Source: Actinophytocola sp035995025 (GTDB lineage: Bacteria; Actinomycetota; Actinomycetes; Mycobacteriales; Pseudonocardiaceae). Taken from it: DNA of 64,000 bases. The notes beneath the pieces were generated by a model that was given only the letters and a program-made list of their open reading frames with translations, was not told where the DNA came from and did not search any database. Each line of letters begins with the position of its first letter. Positions within the stretch are counted from its first letter, which is position 1. Below, piece by piece: positions 8,297 through 16,675 of this stretch. Location: NCBI GenBank assembly GCA_035995025.1, contig DASYKY010000054.1, positions 1 through 64,000 of the forward strand, given 5' to 3'. The translations under genes were made by a program, and so were the position numbers.

Positions 8297-9067
8297 TTGA
8301 CGGATATCACCGCAGGTCACGGGCGCGCCCTGCCGCTGACCGGCGAGCGCACCGTGCCGGGGATCGTCGAGGAGAACTACTGGTTCCGCCGCCATGAGGC
8401 CGCCTACCTCGCCCTGCGGTCGCACTGCCGGGGCGCGGTCGTGCTCGAGGCCGGGTGCGGCGAGGGCTACGGCGCCGATCTGCTCGCGCGGGACGCGGCC
8501 GCGGTCGTCGGGCTCGACTACGACGTGCGCACCGCGGCGCACGTGGCCCGCGCCTACCCCGCGGTGCGGGTGATACGCGGGAACCTCGCGGCGCTGCCAC
8601 TCCGATCGTCCACTGTGGACGTCGTGGCCAACCTCCAGGTGATCGAGCACCTGTGGGACCAGGAGGGCTTCCTGGCCGAGTGCGCGCGGGTGCTGCGCCC
8701 CGGCGGGCGGCTGCTGGTCACCACGCCGAACCGGACCACGTTCTCACCGGGGCGGGACACGCCGCTCAACCCGTTCCACACCCGGGAGCTCTCACCGTCC
8801 GAAATGGACTCCCTGCTGACCGGCGGCGGGCTCGACGTCGAGTACCTCGGCGGGCTCTCCCACGGGCCGCGGCTGGCCGCGCTGGACGCGGCGTTCGGCG
8901 GCTCGCTCATCGACGCGCAGGTTCGGGTCGCGGTCGCCGGCGAGCCGTGGCCGGACGACCTGCGCGCGGCGGTCGCGGGCGTGACGGCGGACGACTTCGT
9001 CGTGGGCACCGGCGACCTGGAGTCCTCTTTGGACATCGTGGCGGTCGCGGTGGCGGGGCGCCCATGA
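8297..9067 (+). CDS. Class I SAM-dependent methyltransferase of the glucan locus (Rv3030-like)
   Basis: The 256-residue protein starts with TTG, just downstream of GGCGGGAGGCGGG. Motif I is VVLEAGCGEGYGADLLA (about 50-66), the acidic loop is VVGLDYD, and VVANLQVIEHLWDQEGFL precedes the catalytic region. Its stop overlaps the start of the GH57 gene (ATGA), as in mycobacteria, where Rv3030, Rv3031 and Rv3032 form a unit linked to methylglucose lipopolysaccharide. A sugar O-methyltransferase acting on the glucan is therefore the best guess, made from context. Confidence 0.85.
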   Translation: MTDITAGHGRALPLTGERTVPGIVEENYWFRRHEAAYLALRSHCRGAVVLEAGCGEGYGADLLARDAAAVVGLDYDVRTAAHVARAYPAVRVIRGNLAALPLRSSTVDVVANLQVIEHLWDQEGFLAECARVLRPGGRLLVTTPNRTTFSPGRDTPLNPFHTRELSPSEMDSLLTGGGLDVEYLGGLSHGPRLAALDAAFGGSLIDAQVRVAVAGEPWPDDLRAAVAGVTADDFVVGTGDLESSLDIVAVAVAGRP

Positions 9068-10578
9068 CGGCGGCGCCGACACCGGAGGGCACGTTCTGCC
9101 TGGTGCTGCACAGCCACCTGCCCTGGCTCCCCCACCACGGCGCGTGGCCGGTCGGCGAGGAGTGGCTGTACCAGGCGTGGGCGCACTCGTACCTGCCGGT
9201 CACCGACCTCGTCCGCCGGCTCGGCGAGGAGGGTCGCACAGACCTGCTGACGCTCGGCGTCACCCCGGTGCTCGCCGCACAGCTGGACGACCCGTACGCG
9301 CTGCGCTCGGCGCACGAGTGGCTCGGCAACTGGCAGCTGCGCGCGCAGTACGCGGCAAGCCGGTGGCGGGGCGGCGACCCGCTGCTGGGTGACCTCGCGG
9401 CGGCCGAGTACCGCGCGGCGGGCGGCGCGCTCGCGGAGTTCGAGGGCCGCTGGCGCCACGGGTTCTCCCCCGTGCTGCGCAAGCTCACCGACGGCGGCCT
9501 GGTCGAGCTGCTCGGCGGCCCGGCCACCCACCCGTTCCAGCCGCTGCTGCGTGAGCCGGTCCGCCGGTTCACCCTCCACACCGGACTGGCCGACACCGCG
9601 CTGCGGACCGGCCGAGCGCCGGAAGGGATCTGGGCGCCGGAGTGCGGGTACGCGCCCGGCATGGAGCACGGCTACGCGGCCGCGGGCGTGCGGCGGTTCC
9701 TCGTGGACGGCCCGGCCCTGCACGGCGACACGCACGCGGCCCGCCCGGTCGGCGACTCGGACGTGCTGTGCTTCGGCCGCGACCTCGAGGTGACGTACCG
9801 GGTGTGGTCGCCGAAGGCCGGCTACCCCGGCGACGCCGCCTACCGCGACTTCCACACGTTCGACCACCCGAGCGGGCTGAAACCCGCGCGGGTGACCGGA
9901 AAGCACGTGCCGCCGGAGCGCAAGCGGCCGTACGACCCGGTGCTCGCGGCCGCCGCGGTGGCCCGGCACGCCGAGGACTTCGTGGACACGGTCGCCGCCC
10001 GGCTGCGCGCCCTGCGCGAGCGGCACGGCGGGCCCGGGCTCGTGGTGGCCGCGTACGACACCGAGCTGTTCGGCCACTGGTGGCACGAGGGCCCGGCCTG
10101 GCTCGAGGCGGTGCTGCGCGGGCTGCCGGCGGCCGGGGTCCGGGTCACCACGCTGCGCGGCGCGGTCGAGGCCGGGCACGTCGGCGCGCCGGTCGAGCTG
10201 CCCGCGTCGTCGTGGGGTTCGGGCAAGGACTGGCGGGTCTGGGACGGCGAGCAGGTGTCGGACCTGGTGGCGCTGGGCACGGCGGTGCAGGACGAGCTGC
10301 TCGCGCTGCCGCCGCAGGACCGCGGGTTCCGAGACCCGGCACGGGACCAGCTCGTGCGCGAGGCGCTGCTGACCCTGTCCAGCGACTGGGCGTTCATGGT
10401 CACGAAGGACTCGGCGGGCGACTACGCCCGGCGCCGCGCGAAGGTCCACGCCGACCGGTTCGGCGAGCTGGCGAGCCTGGTGCGCGCGGGCCAGGACTCC
10501 CGCGCCCGGCAGCGGGCGGCCGAGCTGCGCGTGGAGGACGGAATGTTCGGACACCTGGACGCCCGGGGGGTCTCGTGA
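9064..10578 (+). CDS. GH57 1,4-alpha-glucan branching enzyme (DUF1957, Rv3031-like)
   Basis: A 504-residue glycoside hydrolase family 57 protein. It begins FCLVLHSHLPWL, the family metal/substrate motif. The likely nucleophile is Glu193 in GIWAPECGYAPG and the acid/base is Asp332 in AAYDTELFGHWWHEG. The C-terminal helical domain (SSDWAFMVTKDSAGDYARRR) is typical of GH57 branching enzymes. It would introduce alpha-1,6 branches into an alpha-1,4 glucan in the cytoplasm. It is coupled to the methyltransferase upstream. A repeat element separates it from the glucosyltransferase downstream, and its TGA stop is the first base triplet of that element. Confidence 0.92.
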   Translation: MTAAPTPEGTFCLVLHSHLPWLPHHGAWPVGEEWLYQAWAHSYLPVTDLVRRLGEEGRTDLLTLGVTPVLAAQLDDPYALRSAHEWLGNWQLRAQYAASRWRGGDPLLGDLAAAEYRAAGGALAEFEGRWRHGFSPVLRKLTDGGLVELLGGPATHPFQPLLREPVRRFTLHTGLADTALRTGRAPEGIWAPECGYAPGMEHGYAAAGVRRFLVDGPALHGDTHAARPVGDSDVLCFGRDLEVTYRVWSPKAGYPGDAAYRDFHTFDHPSGLKPARVTGKHVPPERKRPYDPVLAAAAVARHAEDFVDTVAARLRALRERHGGPGLVVAAYDTELFGHWWHEGPAWLEAVLRGLPAAGVRVTTLRGAVEAGHVGAPVELPASSWGSGKDWRVWDGEQVSDLVALGTAVQDELLALPPQDRGFRDPARDQLVREALLTLSSDWAFMVTKDSAGDYARRRAKVHADRFGELASLVRAGQDSRARQRAAELRVEDGMFGHLDARGVS

Positions 10579-10720
10579 GCGGAGCTTGCGGAGCGAACCA
10601 TCCAGCGCAGGGCGGAGCTTGCGGAGCGAACCATCCAGCGCAGGGCGGAGCTTGCGGAGCGAACCAACAAGCGCAGGGCGACCGCGAGCGGCGCCACCGA
10701 GCCTGCGAGGGGGCGTCGTG
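10576..10720 (+). repeat. Intergenic element with three 33-bp tandem units
   Basis: The element starts with the stop codon of the GH57 gene (TGAGCGGAGCTTGCGGAGCG) and ends with the ribosome-binding site and GTG of the next gene (TGCGAGGGGGCGTCGTG). Inside are three 33-bp tandem units at 10581-10613, 10614-10646 and 10647-10679; the third diverges slightly. A shorter copy with the same two ends lies at 20039-20099 on the other strand. It has no protein features of its own, though no stop codon interrupts it in two frames. Confidence 0.85.
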
Positions 10721-11974
10721 ATGCGAGTCCTGATGCTGTCGTGGGAGTACCCGCCGGTCGTGGTCGGCGGGCTGGGGCGCCACGTGCACGCGCTGGCCCG
10801 GCACCTGACCGGGCTCGGGCACGAGGTCGTCGTGCTGTGCCGGCACGAGGCGGGCACCGACGCGCTGACCCACCCCAGCTCGGACACGGTCGTCGAGGGC
10901 GTGCGGGTCGTGCGGGTCGCCGAGGACCCGACGCACCTGGTGTTCGAGAAGGACCTCGTGGCGTGGACGCTCGCGATGGGCCACGGCATGATCCGCGCCG
11001 GCCTCGGGCTGCTGGCCGGCTGGCGGCCGGACGTCGTGCACGCGCACGACTGGCTCGTCACGCACCCGGCGATCACGCTGGCCGAGCACGCGGGCGTGCC
11101 GCTGGTGGCGACCATGCACGCGACCGAGGCGGGCCGGCACAGCGGGTGGCTCTCGCAGCGGCTGAACCAGCAGGTGCACTCCGCGGAGTGGTGGCTCGCG
11201 AACCGGGCGGACGCGCTGATCACGTGCTCGGCGGCGATGCGCGCCGAGGTGGCCTACCTGTTCGAGGCCGAGCCCGACGACATCGCGGTGATCCACAACG
11301 GGATCGAGCCGCGCGACTGGCGGGTGCCGCAGCAGGCGGTGGTGGCGGCGCGCGCCCGGCACAGCCCGTCCGGTGCGCCGCTGGTCGTGTACTTCGGCAG
11401 GCTGGAGTGGGAGAAGGGCGTCCACGACCTGCTGGCCGCGCTCCCCCGGCTGCGGCGCGCGCACCCGGGCACGCGGCTGGTCGTGGCCGGCCGGGGCGTG
11501 CAGGCGCAGGCCCTGGTCGAGCAGGCCCGCAAGCTGCGGGTGCGGCGGTCGGTGGACTTCGTCGGGCACCTGCCGGACCGGGCGCTGATCGCGTGCCTGG
11601 CGGCGGCGGACGTGGTGGTGCTGCCGAGCCGGTACGAGCCGTTCGGCATCGCGGCGCTCGAGGCGGCCGCGGCGGGGGCGCCGCTGGTGGCCTCGACCGC
11701 GGGCGGCCTGGCGGAGCTGGTGGTCGACGGCTCGACGGGCCTGTCGATCACCCCGGGCGACGTGGCCGGCATCGTCGCGCAGGTGCGGGCCGTGCTGGCC
11801 GACCCGGCGGCCGCGGCGCGGCGGGCGAAGGCGGCCAGGGCGCGGCTCGGCGCGGAGTTCGACTGGACGGCCATCGCCGAGGCGACCGCGGCGGTGTACC
11901 GGTCGGCGTTCGTGCGCGAGCGGCCGCCGCTGGGCCGGCCGAAGATCGCCACGGGCAACGCGTTCCGCGACTGA
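10721..11974 (+). CDS. GT4 glycosyltransferase, alpha-1,4-glucan synthase-like (Rv3032-like)
   Basis: A 417-residue GT-B fold enzyme. The donor-side N-domain starts MRVLMLSWEYPPVVVGGLGRHV, where GGLGRH is the glycogen-synthase-type loop. The C-domain has FVGHLPDRALIACLAAADVVVLPSRYEPFGIAALEAAAAG, including the nucleotide-sugar E-X7-E region. It elongates an alpha-1,4-glucan, probably with the GH57 enzyme upstream; the mycobacterial homologue serves methylglucose lipopolysaccharide and capsular glucan. I start at ATG 10721. A GTG three bases earlier is also possible, and the repeat element supplies the GAGGGGG ribosome-binding site. Confidence 0.9.
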   Translation: MRVLMLSWEYPPVVVGGLGRHVHALARHLTGLGHEVVVLCRHEAGTDALTHPSSDTVVEGVRVVRVAEDPTHLVFEKDLVAWTLAMGHGMIRAGLGLLAGWRPDVVHAHDWLVTHPAITLAEHAGVPLVATMHATEAGRHSGWLSQRLNQQVHSAEWWLANRADALITCSAAMRAEVAYLFEAEPDDIAVIHNGIEPRDWRVPQQAVVAARARHSPSGAPLVVYFGRLEWEKGVHDLLAALPRLRRAHPGTRLVVAGRGVQAQALVEQARKLRVRRSVDFVGHLPDRALIACLAAADVVVLPSRYEPFGIAALEAAAAGAPLVASTAGGLAELVVDGSTGLSITPGDVAGIVAQVRAVLADPAAAARRAKAARARLGAEFDWTAIAEATAAVYRSAFVRERPPLGRPKIATGNAFRD

Positions 11975-12084
11975 GCGACCCGGCGCACCCGACGATCGGC
12001 TGGAGATCGATTGAACACCACTCCGTAGGACGTCACTCGTGGCTACAGTCGGGCCACGAAGGGGACGATGGACGGGGGATGACG

Positions 12085-12399
12085 ATGAGCAAGATGTTCG
12101 CCGCGGTGTTGGTGTACGAGTCGGCGTCGACGCGGCGCGGATACCAGCCGCTGTTCGAGGAGACCGTCACGCTCCTCGCGGCCGACACGCCCGAGCACGC
12201 CGCGGAGAAGGCGCGGGTGCACGCAGAGGCGCGGGAGGCGACCTACCGCACGCCCGAGGGCGACACGATCACGTGGACCTTCCGGCACCTGGTGGACCTC
12301 GTCCCGGTGGCCGACGCCCTCGGCGACGGCGCGGAGGTCTACACGCGACACTTCCGCGACTACCACGCCTACCTGGCCGTCGAGCCGCTCGCGAGCTAG
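12085..12399 (+). CDS. DUF4288-like small protein
   Basis: The 104-residue protein contains FAAVLVYESASTRRGYQPLFEETVTLLAADTPEHAAEKARVHA, in line with DUF4288-type proteins of about 100 residues. It ends RHFRDYHAYLAVEPLAS. GGGGG at 12074-12078 is too close to the ATG at 12079 and well placed for the ATG at 12085, so I use the latter. Its stop overlaps the stop of the convergent acyltransferase (CTAG at 12396-12399). Its biochemical role is unknown. The position beside the glucan genes may be conserved. Confidence 0.72.
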   Translation: MSKMFAAVLVYESASTRRGYQPLFEETVTLLAADTPEHAAEKARVHAEAREATYRTPEGDTITWTFRHLVDLVPVADALGDGAEVYTRHFRDYHAYLAVEPLAS

Positions 12400-13151
12400 C
12401 GGGCGCCGAGGGTCTTCTTCAGCGCGGCGGCGGCCTTGCGGGACATGTCGGCCACCGCGGCGCGGCGGGCGGCGTCGGCCTCGTAGGCGGACCGGCGGTC
12501 GCGGACGACCTTGGCCGGGATGCCCGCCGCCACGGCGAAGTCCGGCACGTCGCCCTTGACGACCGCGTGCGCGCCGACGACCGCGCCGCGGCCGATGCGG
12601 CTGCCCTTCGTGACCGTCACCTTCGTGCACAGCCACGTGTCCGGGCCGATGCGCACCGGCGACTTCACGATGCCCTGGTCCTTGATCGGCAGGTGGATGT
12701 CGGACGTCACGTGGTCGAAGTCGCAGACGTAGACCCAGTCGGCCACCAGCGCGGCGTCGCCCAGCTCGATGTCCAGGTAGCAGTTGATCACGTTCTGCCG
12801 GCCGAACACGGCCTTGTCGCCGATGCGCAGCGAGCCCTCGTGGCAGCGGATCGCGTTGCCGTCGCCGATGTGCACCCAGCGGCCGATCTCCATCCGGCCG
12901 TAGCCGGGACGGCAGTGCACGTCGAGGTCCTTGCCGAGGAACACCATGCCGCGCAGCACGATGTGCGGGTTGGCGAGCCGAAACTTCAGCAGCCGCCAGT
13001 ACCGCACCAGGTACCAGGGCGTCCACGCGCGGTTGCGCACCACCCAGCGCAGCGAGTCGAGCGTGAGGAAGCGGGCCTGGTCCGGGTCGCGCCGCGACCG
13101 CCGCCAGCCGCGGAACCGGTCGGCGACCGGCGCGCCCCACATCGACGTCAT
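12396..13151 (-). CDS. Left-handed beta-helix (hexapeptide-repeat) acyltransferase (Rv3034c-like)
   Basis: The 251-residue protein has hexapeptide repeats from about residue 80 to 210, for example RWVHIGDGNAIRC, SLRIGDKAVFG, VRIGPDTWLC and SRIGRGAVVGAHAVVKG. The final loop AVAAGIPAKVVRDR is typical of maltose/galactoside-type O-acetyltransferases. The open frame continues far upstream across the divergent ltrA gene, but only from ATG 13151 does the protein make sense. In mycobacteria the gene at this position is associated with the same glucan locus, so acylation of a sugar in that polysaccharide is a reasonable inference. Confidence 0.87.
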   Translation of the reverse strand: MTSMWGAPVADRFRGWRRSRRDPDQARFLTLDSLRWVVRNRAWTPWYLVRYWRLLKFRLANPHIVLRGMVFLGKDLDVHCRPGYGRMEIGRWVHIGDGNAIRCHEGSLRIGDKAVFGRQNVINCYLDIELGDAALVADWVYVCDFDHVTSDIHLPIKDQGIVKSPVRIGPDTWLCTKVTVTKGSRIGRGAVVGAHAVVKGDVPDFAVAAGIPAKVVRDRRSAYEADAARRAAVADMSRKAAAALKKTLGAR

Positions 13152-13175
13152 AGCGGCTGACCGTACCTTGCTCCC

Positions 13176-14390
13176 ATGACCGAGCCAGCCGAGCCCTCGG
13201 ACCTCGCCACGCCTGCCGAGCGACACGCCAGCTGGCTGGAGCTGTTCTTCGACCTGGTCGTGGTCGTCGCGGTCAGCCAGCTCGCGCACCTGCTGCACAC
13301 CGAGGGCCACCACGGTCCGGACGCGCGCTCGATCGTCACGTTCTTCGCGCTGTACCTCGCGATCTGGCTGGTCTGGACGACGTTCATGCTCTACTCGAAC
13401 ATCGTCGCCGACCGGGTCCGGGTGCGGTCGATGTTCCTCGGCATGGCCGGCATCACGGTGATGGCGGCCAGCGTGCCGGAGGTGCTGACCGGCCGGGCGG
13501 ACCTGTTCGCCGGCGCGTACCTCGTCACGGGCCTCATCGGCAGCGGCGCGTTCAACCGGTCCGGCCAGGTGCTGATCTCCTGGGGCGCGGCGACCCGCAA
13601 CGCCGGGCTGCTGCCGTGGCTGATCTCGTTCTGGGTGGACCACCCGTGGGTGAAGCTCGCCCTGTGGCTGACGGGCATCGCGATGACGCTCTGGTTCAGC
13701 GTGCTCTCCGGCCGCGGCGACAGCGAGGAAGCGGTCCGCCAGCTCAACGAGCGGCTGTCCCGCCGGGTCGAGCGCGCCCGCGGCCGGCGCGCGGATTCGC
13801 TGAAGGATTGGCCGGGGCTGCGGGCCGCGCAGGTCGACGCGGCACACCTGGGCGAGCGGCTCGGGCTGTTCGTGATCATCGTGCTCGGCGAGGGCATGCT
13901 GCAGCTCGTCGGCGCGTGGTCGGCGATCGACGACTGGACGCCGGGCCTCGGCGAGGGGTGGCTGCTGCTGCTCGCGGTGGCGTCGGGGTTCGGGCTGCTC
14001 GTCGCGTTGTGGACGCTGAACGTGCGGTACGGGTTCGCCGAGGCGCACCCGTACCCGCCGTCGGTGGTGCTGCCGGCGCACTTCGTGGTGATCAGCGCGG
14101 TCACGGTGATCGCGGCGGGGCTCGGCGCGATCGCCGCGGAGCCGGCCGAGCACCTGCCGCCGACGACTGGTTGGCTGCTGTGCTCGGGGCTGTCCGCGTT
14201 CCTGCTCATGATCACGCTGCTGGGCCGGGTGACCCGGCGCTGGGCGATCACCGCCGCCGCGATCGCGCTGCCGCTGGTGACCGGCGTGCTCACCGGGGTG
14301 ATGCCCGCGGCGGTGGTCGCGGCCGTGCTCGTGACGGTCGCCGCCGGGCAGGTCTGGAACCTGCGGCGGGCACTACCGTCGCAGGCATGA
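13176..14390 (+). CDS. ltrA: Low temperature requirement protein A (LtrA) family membrane protein
   Basis: A 404-residue polytopic membrane protein. After a short polar N-terminus comes SWLELFFDLVVVVAVSQLAHLL, the LtrA family signature, and at about 228 HLGERLGLFVIIVLGEGMLQL, the second conserved block. About 10-11 membrane segments are visible. The family is named after a Listeria cold-growth gene and its molecular activity is unknown. It is divergent from the hexapeptide acyltransferase (24 bp apart), and its stop overlaps the nucleoside hydrolase start. Confidence 0.9.
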   Translation: MTEPAEPSDLATPAERHASWLELFFDLVVVVAVSQLAHLLHTEGHHGPDARSIVTFFALYLAIWLVWTTFMLYSNIVADRVRVRSMFLGMAGITVMAASVPEVLTGRADLFAGAYLVTGLIGSGAFNRSGQVLISWGAATRNAGLLPWLISFWVDHPWVKLALWLTGIAMTLWFSVLSGRGDSEEAVRQLNERLSRRVERARGRRADSLKDWPGLRAAQVDAAHLGERLGLFVIIVLGEGMLQLVGAWSAIDDWTPGLGEGWLLLLAVASGFGLLVALWTLNVRYGFAEAHPYPPSVVLPAHFVVISAVTVIAAGLGAIAAEPAEHLPPTTGWLLCSGLSAFLLMITLLGRVTRRWAITAAAIALPLVTGVLTGVMPAAVVAAVLVTVAAGQVWNLRRALPSQA

Positions 14391-15340
14391 CCGCTCTGAT
14401 CATCGACACCGACCCGGGTGTGGACGACGCCTTCGCCATCGCGCTCGCCTGCGCCAGCCCCGACGTGGACCTCCTGGGCGTGACGACCGTCTTCGGCAAC
14501 GTCGGGCTCGCGATGACGACCCGCAATGCCTTGCGGGTGCTGGCGTTGTACGGCCGCGAGGACGTGCCGGTGGCGGCGGGCGCGGACCGGCCGCTGGTCT
14601 ACCCGCACCCGCACCGGGCGCGCTACGTGCACGGCGAGGACGGGCTGTCCGACCGCGGCCACCTGCTGCCCGAGCGCACGACCGGGGTGGCCGGGAAGGA
14701 CGCGGTGTCGCTGATGGCGTCGCTGCTCGAGCAGGCGCCGGAGCCGGTGACGATCGTCCCCATCGGACCGCTGACGAACATCGCGCTCCTGCTGGCCGCG
14801 CACCCGGGGGCGCGCGGCAAGATCGACCGGATCGTGATCATGGGTGGTGGCATCGGCGGCGGGAACGTCACGGCCACCGCGGAGTTCAACATCTGGAGTG
14901 ACCCGGAGGCGGCGCGGCGGGTGCTGGCCGAGGAGGACGTGCCGACCGTGCTGGTGCCGCTGGACCTCACGCACCGGTGCGCGGTCGACGCCGCGTGGCT
15001 GGACGCGCTCGCCACGAGCGGGCCGCGGGGCGAGCTGCTGGTGGAGCTGACCGCGACCTACCGGCAGTTCTACTCGCGGAACCTGGGCCGCGACGGCATG
15101 GTCGTCCACGACGCGGTCGCGATGGCCGAGGCGATCAGCCCGGGCCTGCTGTCGACGACCGCGTACCCGCTGGACGTGGAGTGCGCGCACGGGCCTGGCC
15201 GCGGCATGGTGGTCGCCGACCGGCGCAGTGCCGCGGCGCGCGAGCAGTCCGGCCCGGACGAGGGCCGCGAGGTCGCGGTGGCGCTGGACGCCGACCTGGA
15301 CGCGGTCCGCGAGTTCCTGCTGGCGCGGCTCAGCTCGTGA
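14387..15340 (+). CDS. Inosine-uridine preferring nucleoside hydrolase family protein
   Basis: The 317-residue enzyme has the defining N-terminal calcium-binding aspartate cluster IIDTDPGVDDAFAI at residues 4-17. It also has VTIVPIGPLTNIALLL, IVIMGGGIGGGNVTATAEFNIWSDPEAA, and the C-terminal MVVHDAVAMAEAI that completes the calcium site. It splits the N-glycosidic bond of a ribonucleoside for salvage. The base preference cannot be told. ATGA overlap with ltrA implies coupling, although no functional link is obvious. Its end overlaps by 11 bp the end of the convergent membrane gene. Confidence 0.92.
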   Translation: MTALIIDTDPGVDDAFAIALACASPDVDLLGVTTVFGNVGLAMTTRNALRVLALYGREDVPVAAGADRPLVYPHPHRARYVHGEDGLSDRGHLLPERTTGVAGKDAVSLMASLLEQAPEPVTIVPIGPLTNIALLLAAHPGARGKIDRIVIMGGGIGGGNVTATAEFNIWSDPEAARRVLAEEDVPTVLVPLDLTHRCAVDAAWLDALATSGPRGELLVELTATYRQFYSRNLGRDGMVVHDAVAMAEAISPGLLSTTAYPLDVECAHGPGRGMVVADRRSAAAREQSGPDEGREVAVALDADLDAVREFLLARLSS

Positions 15341-16496
15341 CCGGGGCGGCCGAGCGCTCGACGGCCTGGGACAGCTCGATCAGCCGGTCCACATCGGCGT
15401 CCAGACTGTCCTCGGCCGGCAGCGCGAGCGGGATCGCCTGCGGTGGCACGGTTTCCCCGGCCGCGTGCGCACGCAGCGCGCCCGAGAGCCGCCGCGCCAG
15501 GCGGTCCGGGTCGGCCAGCTCGGCCGGGTCCGCGCCGCCGTTCGCGAGGTAGGGGCTGATCCGCACGAGCCCGTCGCGGCACTCGATGACGCGCCGGTAG
15601 TAGCGGCGGTGCACGCTGCGCAGAGTCAGCGCGTCGCGCCACGGGCTCGACGGCACGCGGCTCAGCGCGTCCTGCGGGAACTGCTCGTTCAACACTGTCC
15701 AGAGTGGACGGAGCCGGCGGTACGCGCGGCGGTGGCGGCGCCACACCCGCAGCGCGGCCATCCGGGTCTTCACGGTCGGGTAGGCCATGCCGACGACGAA
15801 CAGCACGATGCCCAGCAGCAGCAGGAAGATGCTCGTGATCACGACCGGCGGCGGCGCGGGCGTGCCGGCCCAGCGGCTGACGTTGGACGCGACGAACGTG
15901 GCGCCGGCGAGCGAGATCGCGGCGAGCCCGACCGACGCGATCCGCAGCCCCCGGCGCAGCCGGGGCTCGGCGCCCCGCGCGTAGCGGCGGGTCCACTCGC
16001 AGGCCGCGGCGAACGCGTAGAGCAGGTAGCTGTTGGCCGCGACGTAGAAGATCGCGATGCTGGTCACGCCGACCGGACCCTCGCCCGGCGTCGAGGTGAC
16101 CGTGGCGGCCGGCGTGCGCAGGTCGGCCGGGATCATGATGTTCGCGACCGTGAGGATCACGAGCGCGACGGCCAGCACGACCCCGTCGCGGACCGCGCGG
16201 CCGCGGGCGAGCGCGGGCTCGAGCGCGGAGAACTGGAAGAAGCAGACCAGGCTGTACGCGGCGACCAGCAGCAGGGAGTGCTGCAGGTAGCGGGCGTTCA
16301 TGGCGTCCACGCCGAGGAACTCCACCCCCGCGCTCGCGGCGATGCCGAACGGGTAGGCGATCGACCACCCTGCCACCAGCCCGGTGACCGCCCAGCGGCG
16401 CACGTCGCCGGGCGAGCGGGCGACGAGCCAGAGCATCCAGGCCAGCGCGCCGAAGGAGGCGATCCCGTGAATGATGTCGAAGCTCGTGTAGGTCAC
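15330..16496 (-). CDS. MAB_1171c-type (DUF6545) membrane protein, putative transporter
   Basis: The 388-residue protein has seven to eight hydrophobic segments in the first 235 residues, then a soluble arginine-rich tail. The tail contains RLRPLWTVLNEQFPQDAL and RSVHRRYYRRVIECRDGLVRISPYL, the signature of the DUF6545/MAB_1171c group. Related genes often sit beside an XRE-type regulator with an ImmA-like peptidase; none is seen here. Transport function is only a database-style suggestion. Upstream is a 179-bp repeat-rich spacer. Confidence 0.75.
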   Translation of the reverse strand: MTYTSFDIIHGIASFGALAWMLWLVARSPGDVRRWAVTGLVAGWSIAYPFGIAASAGVEFLGVDAMNARYLQHSLLLVAAYSLVCFFQFSALEPALARGRAVRDGVVLAVALVILTVANIMIPADLRTPAATVTSTPGEGPVGVTSIAIFYVAANSYLLYAFAAACEWTRRYARGAEPRLRRGLRIASVGLAAISLAGATFVASNVSRWAGTPAPPPVVITSIFLLLLGIVLFVVGMAYPTVKTRMAALRVWRRHRRAYRRLRPLWTVLNEQFPQDALSRVPSSPWRDALTLRSVHRRYYRRVIECRDGLVRISPYLANGGADPAELADPDRLARRLSGALRAHAAGETVPPQAIPLALPAEDSLDADVDRLIELSQAVERSAAPVTS

Positions 16497-16675
16497 AGCA
16501 ATATCCTCGGTTCGCTCCGCTCACAGTGCCCATTGGTTCGCTTCGCTTCTCCGCTACCCGCCGTCTTCCCTCCTCCGTGCTCGGCGCTGACGCGCCTGCG
16601 CGCGAGCGTCAGTCCAGACGACGAACGCTCCGTCACTCCCGCTCACAGTGTTCGATGGCTCGCTCCGCTCGCGCG
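16497..16675. repeat. Repeat-rich intergenic spacer with GAGCGGAGCGA motifs
   Basis: On the minus strand this spacer begins just after the dhaL stop with GCGAGCGGAGCGAGCCATCG. It later contains TGTGAGCGGGAGTG, AGCGGAGAAGCGAAGCGAACC and, near its end, TGTGAGCGGAGCGAACCGAG. The recurring (G)AGCGGAGCGAnCC core resembles the start of the elements at 10576 and 20099. No open frame with protein character is present. Confidence 0.6.

Noticed and set aside
10581..10679. Regular 33-bp repeats as a CRISPR array
   Set aside because: The units are directly adjacent with no spacers, only three copies exist, and no cas genes are nearby.
13152..14153. Minus-strand extension of the hexapeptide acyltransferase upstream of 13151
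   Set aside because: It is the reverse of the ltrA coding region, rich in Arg/His/Asp without any domain. The family start is at 13151.
15330..15340. Overlap of the nucleoside hydrolase and DUF6545 ends as a sign of a misannotated gene
   Set aside because: Both proteins end at normal lengths, and short convergent overlaps are frequent in this window.
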